From: Denitrobaculum sp965232285 | GTDB lineage: Bacteria > Pseudomonadota > Alphaproteobacteria > Kiloniellales > Kiloniellaceae | Direction of reading: 5' to 3' | Assembly (NCBI GenBank): GCA_965232285.1 | Contig: CBDDPL010000004.1 | Location: 4,464,001 to 4,528,000 of the forward strand | Length of the DNA stretch: 64,000 bases | Shown: positions 33,428-41,383 of the stretch, in pieces | Position numbering within the stretch: the stretch's first letter is position 1 | Layout of the letters: every line of letters starts with the position of its first letter | Translations under genes and position numbers: made by a program | The notes under the pieces: model-generated | What the model saw: only the letters and a program-made list of their open reading frames with translations | Databases searched by the model: none | What the model was told of the DNA's origin: nothing

Positions 33428-34456
33428 ATGACCGGCTACGCCGCCACCAATGCCGCCTCGTCCGGCATCAAACTGGACCGGAAGGCCTTGAAAGCCCTCG
33501 CCAGACGCAGCGATCGGCCCGGCCTGATCTGGCTCGCCCAGTGGTTCGCGCTGCTGGCGGTCAGCGGCTTTTTTCTCTATCTGACGCTCGGGACCTGGTG
33601 GCTGTTTCCCGCCATGCTCCTCTACGGCACGATCCTGACGGTGCCGTCCTACGCGCTCAGCCACGAATGCGCGCATGGCACAGCCTTCCGGACCCGCTTG
33701 CTGAATGAGGCCTGCCTCTGGCTCGGCTCGCTGCTCTACTTCGAGGAGCCCTATCACCGGCGCTATTCCCACACGCGGCATCACACCTACACCTGGCACG
33801 TCGGCAAGGACAACCAGATGCCCTTCGACACGCCCATGGCCTTTCGGGGCTGGCTGCTCGAGATCAGCGGCATCGCCCTCCTGACCTACGAATTTAAGGT
33901 CTTCCTCCGCAACGCGCTCGGCCTGTTCAGCGAGGAAAACCGCGACTTCACGCCCGAAAGCGAACTGCCCAAGCTCAAGTGGGGCGCGCGGGCCTGCCTG
34001 GGCGTTTACGCGGCCCTCGCGGCGCTGATCGCGATGGGACAGCTCTGGCCGCTCTACTTCATCGTCCTGCCGAGGCTGCTGGGCGGACCGGTCATGCTGC
34101 TCTTCACGCTGATTCAGCATGTGGAGCTGCAGGAAAACGCCCCTTCGATCCTGGACTCCACCCGTTCTTTCCGCACCGGCTGGCTCGGGCGCTTTCTCTA
34201 CATGAACATGAACAATCACATAGAACACCATCTCTATCCCCAGGTCCCCTTTCACGCCCTGCCGGCGCTGAACGACGCGATCCAGGATCAACTGCCGGAA
34301 CCCGATCCCGGCTTTTTCCGCACCAATTGGGAAGTCTTCCTGGTGGTCCTGCGCCGCTCCCTGGGGCGCTCCACCAAGGCGCCCAGCCTGCGTCAGGCGC
34401 CGCACATGATCACCGCTGGCGGCTACAGGTCCCTTTCGAAAGCGAGCATGTCATGA
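33428..34456 (+). CDS. Fatty acid desaturase-family di-iron membrane oxygenase (MocD-like)
   Basis: A 342-residue membrane enzyme with several hydrophobic spans. The three His boxes of the desaturase/hydroxylase superfamily are HECAH, HTRHH and HIEHH; they bind a di-iron centre that activates oxygen. It is followed at once by a Rieske ferredoxin gene with an ATGA overlap. This is the arrangement of mocD-mocE of rhizopine catabolism, where the pair removes a methyl group from O-methyl-scyllo-inosamine, but also of other hydroxylases. A fatty-acid role is less likely with a dedicated Rieske partner. The nearby inositol genes make an inosamine-type substrate worth considering. Confidence 0.83.
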   Translation: MTGYAATNAASSGIKLDRKALKALARRSDRPGLIWLAQWFALLAVSGFFLYLTLGTWWLFPAMLLYGTILTVPSYALSHECAHGTAFRTRLLNEACLWLGSLLYFEEPYHRRYSHTRHHTYTWHVGKDNQMPFDTPMAFRGWLLEISGIALLTYEFKVFLRNALGLFSEENRDFTPESELPKLKWGARACLGVYAALAALIAMGQLWPLYFIVLPRLLGGPVMLLFTLIQHVELQENAPSILDSTRSFRTGWLGRFLYMNMNNHIEHHLYPQVPFHALPALNDAIQDQLPEPDPGFFRTNWEVFLVVLRRSLGRSTKAPSLRQAPHMITAGGYRSLSKASMS

Positions 34457-34761
34457 GCGATTGGGTTCGGGTCTGCCCTGCCGACGAAATCGACGAAGAG
34501 GATCTCATCCGCTTCGATCACGGCGAACGCACTTACGCGGTCTACAACACGGAAAAAGGCTTCTTCGCCACCGACGGCTACTGCACCCACGAGGAACAGC
34601 ACCTGGAAGATGGCATGGTCATCGGCACAGTCATCGAATGCCCGCTGCACCAGGGCCGCTTCGAGATCACCAACGGCAAGGCGCTGTCAGCGCCAGCCTG
34701 CGTCGACCTTCAAACCTATCCGGTCAAGCTGCAGGACGGCGATCTCTTCATTCAGCTTTGA
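34453..34761 (+). CDS. Rieske [2Fe-2S] ferredoxin (MocE family)
   Basis: A 102-residue soluble electron carrier. The Rieske ligands are plain: CTH at the first loop and CPLH in the second, 16 residues apart (CxH-x16-CxxH). It begins MSDWVRVCPADEIDEEDL, as in ferredoxins that feed oxygenases. The start overlaps the stop of the desaturase-like gene (ATGA), which makes it the dedicated donor for that enzyme. No adjacent reductase gene is seen; fpr at 5.3-6.1 kb or a remote gene would have to serve. Its 3' end overlaps the convergent COG0523 gene by 14 nt. Confidence 0.88.
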   Translation: MSDWVRVCPADEIDEEDLIRFDHGERTYAVYNTEKGFFATDGYCTHEEQHLEDGMVIGTVIECPLHQGRFEITNGKALSAPACVDLQTYPVKLQDGDLFIQL

Positions 34762-35842
34762 GCGCGGCGGATACCACCGGCGCCGGTTCCTCTTCCAGCT
34801 CCTGCCAAGCGGCAAAGAAGCTCTCGACCGTCGCCCTGGATATGCCGCGGGTGATAAAGACCAGCTTGCTGCGGCGGTCTTCGTCGGGCCAGGAAGGCAA
34901 CTCGCGCGGGTCGTGATAGATATGCTGAACGCCATGGAGCACCACGGGCCGCTCGGGCGCATCCTTAAAGGCGACGATCCCTTTCACCCGCAGCAGATCC
35001 GCGCCCTGGTTCGCGACCAGGAACTTGAGGGCGAAGGTAAAGGCCACGCGTTCCAGCGGCGCCTCGAAGATCAGGGCGAAGGCCTGGATATCCTCACCGT
35101 GGCGGTTGATGTCATGGTCATGGCTGTGGCCATGGTCGTGATCCTGCGCCTCCGCCGCATGATAGGCCTCGGCTTTCAGCCAGTCCGCCACGTCAGCGCC
35201 TTTCCCGGCCGGGTCATAGCGATTGGCGCCAAAGAGCTGCGTCAGATCAAAGGCGCCGTCGTTCCGATCATATATCGCCGCGCCGGGATTGAGACGCTGC
35301 AGAGAGCTCTTGAGCCGTGCCAGGTCTTTCCTGGAAGCCGGATCGCGCGCGAGGTCGCTTTTGCTGATCAGGAGCACATCGGCCATGGCGATCTGTTTCA
35401 TCGCTTCCGGTTGCCTGGACAAGGTAAGGCTGATGTTGACGCAATCGACCAGCGTCACGACCCCGGCCAAGGCGAATTGGCGTTCGGCCAGCAGCGTGTG
35501 GATCACCGGCGCGGGATCGGCCAGACCGGTGGTCTCGATCACCACACGTTCAAAGGCGGGAATCTCCCCCGCGAGCCGGCGTGCCAGCAACCGCCGCAGA
35601 CTTTCGCGGATATCGCCCCGGATCGTGCAGCAGAGGCAGCCCGAGGTCATCTCCAGCATTTCATCGCCGCCCCCTTCCGCCGAGCTGCGCTCGACCAGGA
35701 GGTTGTCCAGCCCGAGCTCGCCGAATTCATTGACGATGACCGCGGTCTTGGCGAAGCGGGGATCGCGCAGGATGTTAGACAGAAGCGTGGTCTTGCCGCT
35801 GCCGAGAAAGCCGGTCAGCAGGGTGACGGGAAGAACAGACAT
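34748..35842 (-). CDS. COG0523/CobW-family GTPase (zinc metallochaperone-like)
   Basis: A 364-residue G3E GTPase. Walker A GFLGSGKTTLL and the metal-binding GCLCCT (CxCC) motif are present, along with NKxD-like SKSD. A His-rich stretch near residue 245 (HDHGHSHDHD) lies between the GTPase and CobW C-terminal domains. It is the last gene of the minus-strand znuC-znuB-zur unit, 7 bp after zur, which points to the Zur-regulated ZigA/ZagA-type branch that delivers zinc under limitation rather than to cobalamin synthesis. Confidence 0.88.
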   Translation of the reverse strand: MSVLPVTLLTGFLGSGKTTLLSNILRDPRFAKTAVIVNEFGELGLDNLLVERSSAEGGGDEMLEMTSGCLCCTIRGDIRESLRRLLARRLAGEIPAFERVVIETTGLADPAPVIHTLLAERQFALAGVVTLVDCVNISLTLSRQPEAMKQIAMADVLLISKSDLARDPASRKDLARLKSSLQRLNPGAAIYDRNDGAFDLTQLFGANRYDPAGKGADVADWLKAEAYHAAEAQDHDHGHSHDHDINRHGEDIQAFALIFEAPLERVAFTFALKFLVANQGADLLRVKGIVAFKDAPERPVVLHGVQHIYHDPRELPSWPDEDRRSKLVFITRGISRATVESFFAAWQELEEEPAPVVSAALKAE

Positions 35843-35849
35843 GATTGCC

Positions 35850-36245
35850 CTACTGGCTGCAGCCACCACAATAGCCGCGCAGCTCCACCGTGGCGCTTTC
35901 GACCGTAAAGTCGCGCTCGAGCGCACGCTGCATCAGTTGATCCTTCACGACCTGATCGGTCAGTTCATCCACATCTCCGCAGCGGCCGCAGATCACGAAG
36001 ACCGTGGCGCCCTGGTGCTTGTGGTTGTGCCGACAGGCAACGAAAGCGTTCAGGCTCTCGAGACGGTGGATCAGCCCGTGCTCCATGAGCTTGTCCAGCG
36101 CCCGATAGACCTGCAAAGGTGCGCGAAAACCATCATCGCGGAGCTGGTCCAGGATGGTATAGGCGCTGAGCGGCGCCCCCGCCTGCGACAGTGCCTCGAA
36201 CACCAGAGCCTGGTTCTTCGTGAGATCGGGAAGAGATGACGTCAT
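35850..36245 (-). CDS. zur: Fur-family zinc uptake regulator
   Basis: A 131-residue Fur-family repressor with an N-terminal winged helix (~10-75: TKNQALVFEALSQAGAPLSAY). A structural zinc site follows, formed by ICGRCG and the terminal GYCGGC. It probably represses the zinc genes on both sides of the znuC-znuA gap when zinc is sufficient. The start overlaps the znuB stop (ATGA) and it is followed by the COG0523 gene. Operon position distinguishes Zur from Fur, Mur or Irr. Confidence 0.9.
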   Translation of the reverse strand: MTSSLPDLTKNQALVFEALSQAGAPLSAYTILDQLRDDGFRAPLQVYRALDKLMEHGLIHRLESLNAFVACRHNHKHQGATVFVICGRCGDVDELTDQVVKDQLMQRALERDFTVESATVELRGYCGGCSQ

Positions 36246-37066
36246 GTTGTTTTCCCGTCGTTTGAAGGAATGCGTCTTTTCAGTCCGCGCACATGTAGAA
36301 GACTGAGAAGGAAAAATACAAGAGCCGCAACCACGATCGACGGCCCTGATGGCGTATCAAATTCCAGCGAGCCGTACAAACCGCCGACGACCGACAGCGC
36401 ACCAATCACAGATGCCATCACGGCCATCTGCTCCGGCGTCATCGCGAAGCGCCTCGCCGTGGCAGCCGGGATTATGAGCAGCGCCGTAATCAGCAGGATG
36501 CCGACGATCTTCATGGCGATGGCGATGACGCAGGCCATCAGGAGCATGAAAATCAGCCGCGAGACTTCCGGGCGCAGCCCCTCCGCCTCGGCGATTTCGG
36601 CATTGACCGTCGCCGCCAGCAAAGGCCGCCAGAGCCAGATCAACAGGCCGAGGATCAGCGCGCCGCCCAGATAGATGAAGAGAATGTCCTGCCGGGACAC
36701 GGCCAGGATATCGCCGAAGAGGAAACCCATCAGGTCGATCCGCACCCAGGTCATGAAGGCAACCATGACCAGCCCCAGAGCGAGGGTGGAATGCGAGAGG
36801 ATCCCGAGCAGCGCATCGGTCGAAAGAGCCCCCCGCTTCTGCAGCAGGAGCAGCGCCAGGGAGACCAGAGTCGCCACCAGGAAAACACCGGCGATGAGAT
36901 TGATGTCGAAGAGAAAGGCCAAAGCAACCCCGAGCAGCGCCGAATGCGCCATGGTGTCGCCAAAGTAGGCCATGCGCCGCCAGACGATGAAACACCCCAG
37001 CGGCCCCACGGTGATCGCGAGCCCGACACCGGCCACCAGCGCGCGGACAAAAAAGTCATCGAGCAT
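36242..37066 (-). CDS. znuB: Zinc ABC transporter permease
   Basis: A 274-residue permease of the ABC-3 family with about eight hydrophobic spans. MLDDFFVRALVAGVGLAI, GCFIVWRRMAYFGDTMAHSA and VGILLITALLIIPAATARR are characteristic of ZnuB. The longer frame to 37381 is rejected because its first 105 residues lie inside znuC and look non-membrane. The start overlaps the end of znuC by 11 nt. Confidence 0.93.
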   Translation of the reverse strand: MLDDFFVRALVAGVGLAITVGPLGCFIVWRRMAYFGDTMAHSALLGVALAFLFDINLIAGVFLVATLVSLALLLLQKRGALSTDALLGILSHSTLALGLVMVAFMTWVRIDLMGFLFGDILAVSRQDILFIYLGGALILGLLIWLWRPLLAATVNAEIAEAEGLRPEVSRLIFMLLMACVIAIAMKIVGILLITALLIIPAATARRFAMTPEQMAVMASVIGALSVVGGLYGSLEFDTPSGPSIVVAALVFFLLSLLHVRGLKRRIPSNDGKTT

Positions 37067-38003
37067 TAGCCGCCTCCGAATCCTTGACGGCCGGGTTCTC
37101 CGCCTGACGGCTTTTCTGCTCCGGCAGGCGCACCACGTCGCCCTTTTCGGCATCAGCGGCGTTATCCTGCGGGTCCGAATGATCGCAATGGGTATGATCG
37201 CCGTGGACATGGCCCCCACCCTGGATCGAGCCGTCGGGATGCTGTATGCGGCCGTCGGGAAGATGGGTGTGATCGTGTTGATGGCGATAGATCGCGAGGG
37301 TCTCGGCGGCGCGGCTGCCGAAGAGTTCGACATACTCAGGACTTGCAACCACGGAAGCCGGCGTCCCCCGGCAGCAGACATGGCCGTTCAGGCAGACGAC
37401 CGTGTCGGTCTCGGCCATCACCACATGGAGGTCATGAGAAATCAGCAGGATTCCACAGCCGGTCCGGTCTCTGATCTCCTTAATCAGATTGTAGAGCGCC
37501 ACCTCGCCGGTGAAATCAACGCCCTGGACCGGCTCGTCCAGCACCAGCAGGTCCGGCACCCCGATCATGGCCCGCGCGAGAAGCGCGCGCTGAAACTCGC
37601 CACCCGACAGATGCTGGACTTCGGCCTTGGCCAGATGTGCGATGCCGACTTCCTCCAAAGCACGCGCGACCGCGGTCGCGCTATAGCGTCCGGTCAGCGT
37701 CAGCAGCCGCTGGACAGTCAAGGGCAAGGTCCAGTCGATCGACAGCTTCTGCGGCACATAGCCGATGCGCAGACCCTTTCGCCGCCGCACTTCTCCCGCG
37801 TCGGGTTTTTGAATGCCGATCGCGATCTTTGCCGTGGTGCTTTTCCCGGAGCCGTTCGGACCGATCAGCGTGACAATTTCGCCCGGGTTGACGGTAAGGT
37901 CAACGCCGCTGACCAGCCAACGGCCGGCCCGGCGCAGACCAACGCCTTTGGCCTCCACAAGGGTCTCCGCAACGGCTTCCGCTGCGCCCGAGGGCTTTGT
38001 CAT
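37056..38003 (-). CDS. znuC: Zinc ABC transporter ATPase with His-rich tail
   Basis: A 315-residue ATPase with Walker A GPNGSGKSTTAK, signature LSGGEFQRALLARAM and Walker B LLVLDEPVQGVD. The C-terminal ~75 residues extend beyond the typical ZnuC core and contain a His-rich stretch (YRHQHDHTH, later HVHGDHTHCDH), probably a cytoplasmic zinc sensor or buffer. The ATG at 38003 was chosen; an ATG 13 codons earlier (38042) has no better ribosome site. It is the first gene of znuC-znuB-zur-COG0523. Confidence 0.92.
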   Translation of the reverse strand: MTKPSGAAEAVAETLVEAKGVGLRRAGRWLVSGVDLTVNPGEIVTLIGPNGSGKSTTAKIAIGIQKPDAGEVRRRKGLRIGYVPQKLSIDWTLPLTVQRLLTLTGRYSATAVARALEEVGIAHLAKAEVQHLSGGEFQRALLARAMIGVPDLLVLDEPVQGVDFTGEVALYNLIKEIRDRTGCGILLISHDLHVVMAETDTVVCLNGHVCCRGTPASVVASPEYVELFGSRAAETLAIYRHQHDHTHLPDGRIQHPDGSIQGGGHVHGDHTHCDHSDPQDNAADAEKGDVVRLPEQKSRQAENPAVKDSEAANAR

Positions 38004-38068
38004 GACTGCACTTACTCCGCCTCTTGCGATCCTGTATCGCATAGGTTATAGCGTTGCGCAATAAACGC

Positions 38069-38086
38069 GTAATGTCATAACGTTTC
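38069..38086. promoter_or_regulatory. Candidate Zur box in the znuC-znuA gap
   Basis: GTAATGTCATAACGTTTC is an imperfect palindrome (6 of 9 positions pair) and resembles one half plus core of alphaproteobacterial Zur sites (GAAATGTTATA-type). A second ATAGGTTATA half-like element begins at 38041. The gap is the only divergent promoter in the zinc island. The match is modest. Confidence 0.45.
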
Positions 38087-38175
38087 TATGTGAACGACCA
38101 AGATCATGGAGCCAGGCGCTGTCTCTTCGAAGCTTCGAGACAGGCACCGTTCCGAGAGCCGATGAGGACAGAAAG

Positions 38176-39348
38176 ATGAAGCGCTTGCGCCGACAGATGG
38201 TCTCCCTCTTTGCCCTGGCAGGCGCCGCAGCTTCTGTGGGTACCGCCCTCTATGTGCCAGACGCACGGGCGCTGGATGACGGCGCGGTCGTCACTTCGAT
38301 CAAGCCAGTCCACTCCCTTGTGTCCGGGGTCATGGAGGGGATCGGTGAGCCCTATCTCATCGTCCGGGGCGGCACCTCGCCGCATTCCTACAGCCTTCGG
38401 CCCTCCGACGCGGGTAAGCTGCAGGACGCAAAAGTCATCTTTTGGGTTGGTGAAGGCATAGAAACCTTTCTTGCAAAGCCCGTCGAGAGCCTGGGCGAGA
38501 ATGCCAGGCTTGTCACTCTGAGTGAGGCCCATGACCTGGTGAAACTTCCCTTCAGGGAAGGCGGTCCTTTTGAATCGCACGACCACGGGCACGAAGGCCA
38601 CGAAGACGAGCATGGCCACAAGGACGAGCACGCGGACCACAAAGAGTCTGAAGATCACAAGGATCACGACCACGCCAAACATGATCATGACAAACATGAC
38701 CATGCCAAACACGACCATGACGAGCATGGCCACAAAGACGAACACGCTCATGAAGACGAGCATGGTCACAAAGATGAGCATGCGCACAAAGACGAGCACG
38801 ACCACGGCGACGAACACGCCCACGGCGAATTCGATATGCACTTCTGGTTGGATCCGCAAAACGCGAAGGCCATGTTGCACGAGATCGAAGAAGCGCTCGT
38901 CGCTGTCGATCCCGCAAATGCCGCGGCCTACCAGGCCAATGCGGAACGCCTGTCTCAGGAACTGGATGGCCTGATCGAAGAGGTCAAGGCCGAGCTGGCG
39001 CCGCTCCACGACCGGCCCTTCATCGTGTTTCACGATGCCTATCAGTATTTTGAACAGCGTTTCGGCGTCACCGCCGCCGGTTCCATCACGGTCGACCCGG
39101 AGGTCATTCCCGGCGTGCAGCGGGTGGCGGAAATTCAGGCCCGTGTGAAGGAACTGGGCGGGACCTGCGTCTTCGCGGAACCGCAGTTCGAGCCTAAGCT
39201 TGTGAAAGTCGTAACGGAGGGAACGGCGGCGCGTTCGGGTGTTCTTGATCCACTCGGCGCCGGCTTAGACGAAGGCCCGGATCTCTATTTCCAACTGATC
39301 CGCAACATGTCCGTTTCGATCAAGGATTGCCTCTCCGGGAACTCGTAA
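38176..39348 (+). CDS. znuA: Zinc ABC transporter periplasmic binding protein with long His-rich loop
   Basis: Captures Zn2+ for ZnuBC. The 390-residue protein has an N-terminal signal (RRQMVSLFALAGAAASVGTA, cleavage near ARA-LDDG). Metal-site residues typical of ZnuA follow: His70 in GTSPHSYSLRP, a His in MHFWLDPQNA and a His in FIVFHDAYQYF. Between the first two lies an acidic/His loop, residues ~135-216, with 29 His in 82 positions, longer than the usual ZnuA loop. Divergent from znuCB-zur. A hairpin follows 73 bp after the stop. Confidence 0.94.
   Translation: MKRLRRQMVSLFALAGAAASVGTALYVPDARALDDGAVVTSIKPVHSLVSGVMEGIGEPYLIVRGGTSPHSYSLRPSDAGKLQDAKVIFWVGEGIETFLAKPVESLGENARLVTLSEAHDLVKLPFREGGPFESHDHGHEGHEDEHGHKDEHADHKESEDHKDHDHAKHDHDKHDHAKHDHDEHGHKDEHAHEDEHGHKDEHAHKDEHDHGDEHAHGEFDMHFWLDPQNAKAMLHEIEEALVAVDPANAAAYQANAERLSQELDGLIEEVKAELAPLHDRPFIVFHDAYQYFEQRFGVTAAGSITVDPEVIPGVQRVAEIQARVKELGGTCVFAEPQFEPKLVKVVTEGTAARSGVLDPLGAGLDEGPDLYFQLIRNMSVSIKDCLSGNS
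38578..38823 (+). repeat. Degenerate tandem repeat encoding the His/Asp-rich loop of ZnuA
   Basis: Short units reading as CAY-GAN-GAN-CAY variants recur, for example GACGAGCATGG, CACAAAGACGAGCA and CATGACCATGCCAAACA. They encode HGHKDEHAH-like and HDHAKHDHD-like units. Such a tract can change length by slippage, in multiples of three without frameshift. It also keeps an open but meaningless frame on the minus strand. Confidence 0.75.
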
Positions 39349-39420
39349 AGGGTTCCACAGAGGGCGCTCTGTTGCCTTTTCCACATCGGCTGTTGCAATT
39401 CGCTCAGAATTGACAAGACT

Positions 39421-39453
39421 TTGGGGCGGAGCTCAAGGAGGGCTCCGCCCCAA
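39421..39453 (+). terminator. Terminator-like hairpin after znuA
   Basis: TTGGGGCGGAGC (39421-39432) pairs perfectly with GCTCCGCCCCAA (39442-39453) around a 9-nt loop. The stem is very stable but only GTATTTC follows, so it may act as a Rho-independent terminator of reduced efficiency or as a 3' stabiliser. It separates znuA from the PfkB operon. Confidence 0.65.
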
Positions 39454-39482
39454 GTATTTCGACGAGCGTGAGCAGCCGCCCT

Positions 39483-40403
39483 ATGACAAGCGTGATTTGC
39501 CTTGGACTGGCCGTCTGGGATCAGATCTTTGCGCTTGACCGGCTGCCCAGCGGTGGCGGCAAGAATTTCTCAAAAGCCTTTCTGGAGGTCGGTGGCGGAC
39601 CGGCGGCCACGGCCGCAGCAACCGCCGCCAGACTCGGATCGCAAGCCGCACTCTGGAGCCGGGTGGGCGATGACGACATCGGCCGCCGCATTGACGCGGA
39701 TCTCCGCAGCTACGGGGTCGATACCGAGAACCTCCGCACCTTCGAGGGCAAGGCCTCGGGCATGGCCGTGGTCCTTCTCGACGCCCAGGGCGAAAGAATG
39801 ATCGTGACGCCGGGCGATCCGGGCTTTGACCGGGACCCCTCCTGGCTGCCTCTTGAGAAGATCGCTTCCGCTCAGGCGGTGCTCGCGGACGCGCGCTGGC
39901 CCGAGGGCGCGCTGGCGCTGTTCGAAGCCGCAACGCGTTATGACATTCCCACGGTACTCGATGCCGATGTGACCGCGGAAACCGAAGCTCTGGCGGCCTT
40001 GGTATCCACCGCAAGCCACGTGGTCTTTTCCGGGCCGGGCCTGAAGAACTTCACCGGCCTGGACGACCTCGAAGCGGCTCTTGCGGAGGCCAAAGGCAAA
40101 ACCGATGGGATGGTTGCCGTCACCGCCGGTGCGGAGGGCTGCCACTGGATTCTCGGCGACGGCAGCGCCGGACATTGCCCCGCCTTTTCCGTCGATATCG
40201 TCGACACCCTCGGGGCCGGGGACGTGTTTCACGGCGCGGTGGCCGTCGCCTTCGCGGAGCAGCGCTCGATCCCGGAAGCCATGCGCTTCGCCTCCGCGGC
40301 GGCGGCCCTGAAATGTACCCGGTTCGGCGGGCGGGCCGGCACACCGAGCCGCGCGGAGCTCGAGGCCTTTCTTTCGGACGCAGCGCAGGAGAAGAGCGCA
40401 TGA
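39483..40403 (+). CDS. PfkB-family sugar kinase
   Basis: A 306-residue ribokinase-fold kinase with the N-terminal sugar-binding GGGKNF and VGGGPAATAAATAARLG, and the catalytic DTLGAGDVFHGAVAVAF. The ATG at 39483 (MTSVICLGLAVWDQIFALD) was preferred over a GTG 15 nt upstream. It overlaps the DeoR gene by 4 nt and heads a cluster with an aldolase, an isomerase and a GH31 glycosidase. It most likely phosphorylates a ketohexose or modified ketohexose, like sulfofructose kinase or tagatose kinase. No residue I can see decides the substrate. Confidence 0.88.
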   Translation: MTSVICLGLAVWDQIFALDRLPSGGGKNFSKAFLEVGGGPAATAAATAARLGSQAALWSRVGDDDIGRRIDADLRSYGVDTENLRTFEGKASGMAVVLLDAQGERMIVTPGDPGFDRDPSWLPLEKIASAQAVLADARWPEGALALFEAATRYDIPTVLDADVTAETEALAALVSTASHVVFSGPGLKNFTGLDDLEAALAEAKGKTDGMVAVTAGAEGCHWILGDGSAGHCPAFSVDIVDTLGAGDVFHGAVAVAFAEQRSIPEAMRFASAAAALKCTRFGGRAGTPSRAELEAFLSDAAQEKSA

Positions 40404-41164
40404 AGAGCAGCGAACGCCGCGACGCCATCCTGGAACATGTACGCCGGCGCGGTGTGGGCGTGGTAGAGACACTGGCCAAGGAGTTCGGCGTCTCGACCCA
40501 GACCGTGCGCCGCGACGTGGCGGAACTCTGCGAGGCGGAACTGCTGGTCCGCCACCACGGCGGTGTCGGTTTGCCCTCCAGTGTCATCAACACGGACTAC
40601 GCCCTGCGCAAGATCTCGCACCTGGAGGAGAAAGAGGCGATCGGACGCGCCGTGGCCGATTACCTGCCGGACAACAGCTCGCTTTTCATGACCATCGGCA
40701 CCACCATGGAGATGGTGGCGCGCAAGCTTGTCGACCGGGAAGGCCTGCGGGTGATCACCAACAATCTGCACGCCGCGACCGTGCTCCACACCCGGCCCAA
40801 CATCGATACCCTCGTCGCCGGCGGCAGCATCCGTCACCACAACGGTGGGATCGTCGGGAACGCGGCTCTCGCCTTCGTGGAGCAGTTCCGCGCCGACTTC
40901 GCGGTGGTCAGCGTCGGGGCCATCGACGAAGACGGCACGCTGCTCGACTTCGACTACAACGAGACCATGGTCGCCCAGACCATGATGCGCAACGCACGGC
41001 GGGTCATCGTCGCCGCCGATCACACCAAGTTTTCCCGCACCGCCTCGGTCAGGATCGGCAGTCTGTCGGAGGTCGCCGCGGTTTTTACTGACCGGCCGCC
41101 GCCGGCCAGCCTGCGGGACTTGCTGACGGATTTCGGCGTCGAAGTCATGCTCGCCGAAGCGTAA
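40400..41164 (+). CDS. DeoR-family transcriptional regulator (GlpR-like)
   Basis: A 254-residue regulator. The N-terminal winged helix (~1-57) reads RRDAILEHVRRRGVGVVETL and VSTQTVRRDVAELCEAELL. The C-terminal DeoR sensor domain has MTIGTTMEMVARKL and VIVAADHTKFSRTASVRIG and binds a sugar phosphate. Its ATG overlaps the kinase stop. It is followed by a 219-bp gap with a long inverted repeat ahead of the aldolase gene, so it probably represses the aldolase-to-TRAP operon until the kinase product accumulates. Confidence 0.9.
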   Translation: MKSSERRDAILEHVRRRGVGVVETLAKEFGVSTQTVRRDVAELCEAELLVRHHGGVGLPSSVINTDYALRKISHLEEKEAIGRAVADYLPDNSSLFMTIGTTMEMVARKLVDREGLRVITNNLHAATVLHTRPNIDTLVAGGSIRHHNGGIVGNAALAFVEQFRADFAVVSVGAIDEDGTLLDFDYNETMVAQTMMRNARRVIVAADHTKFSRTASVRIGSLSEVAAVFTDRPPPASLRDLLTDFGVEVMLAEA

Positions 41165-41193
41165 TGTTCATTTACGCTCATTAATTTGATCGA

Positions 41194-41226
41194 TTTCGAA
41201 AATATCACTGGATATTTTGAGCGAAA
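41194..41226. promoter_or_regulatory. Inverted-repeat operator candidate for the DeoR regulator
   Basis: AAAATATC (41199-41206) and GATATTTT (41211-41218) form a perfect inverted repeat around ACTG, flanked by TTTCG (41194-41198) and CGAAA (41222-41226). It lies in an AT-rich island between the regulator and the aldolase gene, 30 bp after the former and ~160 bp before the latter. Confidence 0.6.
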
Positions 41227-41383
41227 TCCGAACAGAATAAGCGAAAAGATCAACAGCTTTCCAACGCGCTCGGCTGCGAAGCGCGCAAAAACTGCGCGCC
41301 GGACGTCATGGTGAAGGCCATCAGGGTCGAAGCTGCCCGGACCTGAGCAACGGTCTTGGCAAAGAGGGAGTCGCCGCAGGCAA

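Noticed and set aside
33428..34456. Annotating the desaturase-like protein as a fatty acid desaturase of lipid synthesis
   Set aside because: The translationally coupled Rieske ferredoxin gene and catabolic surroundings argue for a substrate-specific oxygenase.
34748..35842. Naming the CobW-family GTPase as a cobalamin biosynthesis gene
   Set aside because: Its place after zur in the Znu operon and its His-rich stretch point to the zinc branch of COG0523.
38578..38823. Possible CRISPR-like or minisatellite array
   Set aside because: The repeats are short, degenerate, without spacers, and in frame within ZnuA.
38104..39033. Minus-strand open frame opposite znuA with Val/Phe/Met-rich hydrophobic runs
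   Set aside because: The apparent membrane segments are the complement of the His/Asp repeat codons (CAY/GAY read as VM/VV/FV). This is an artefact of the repeat.
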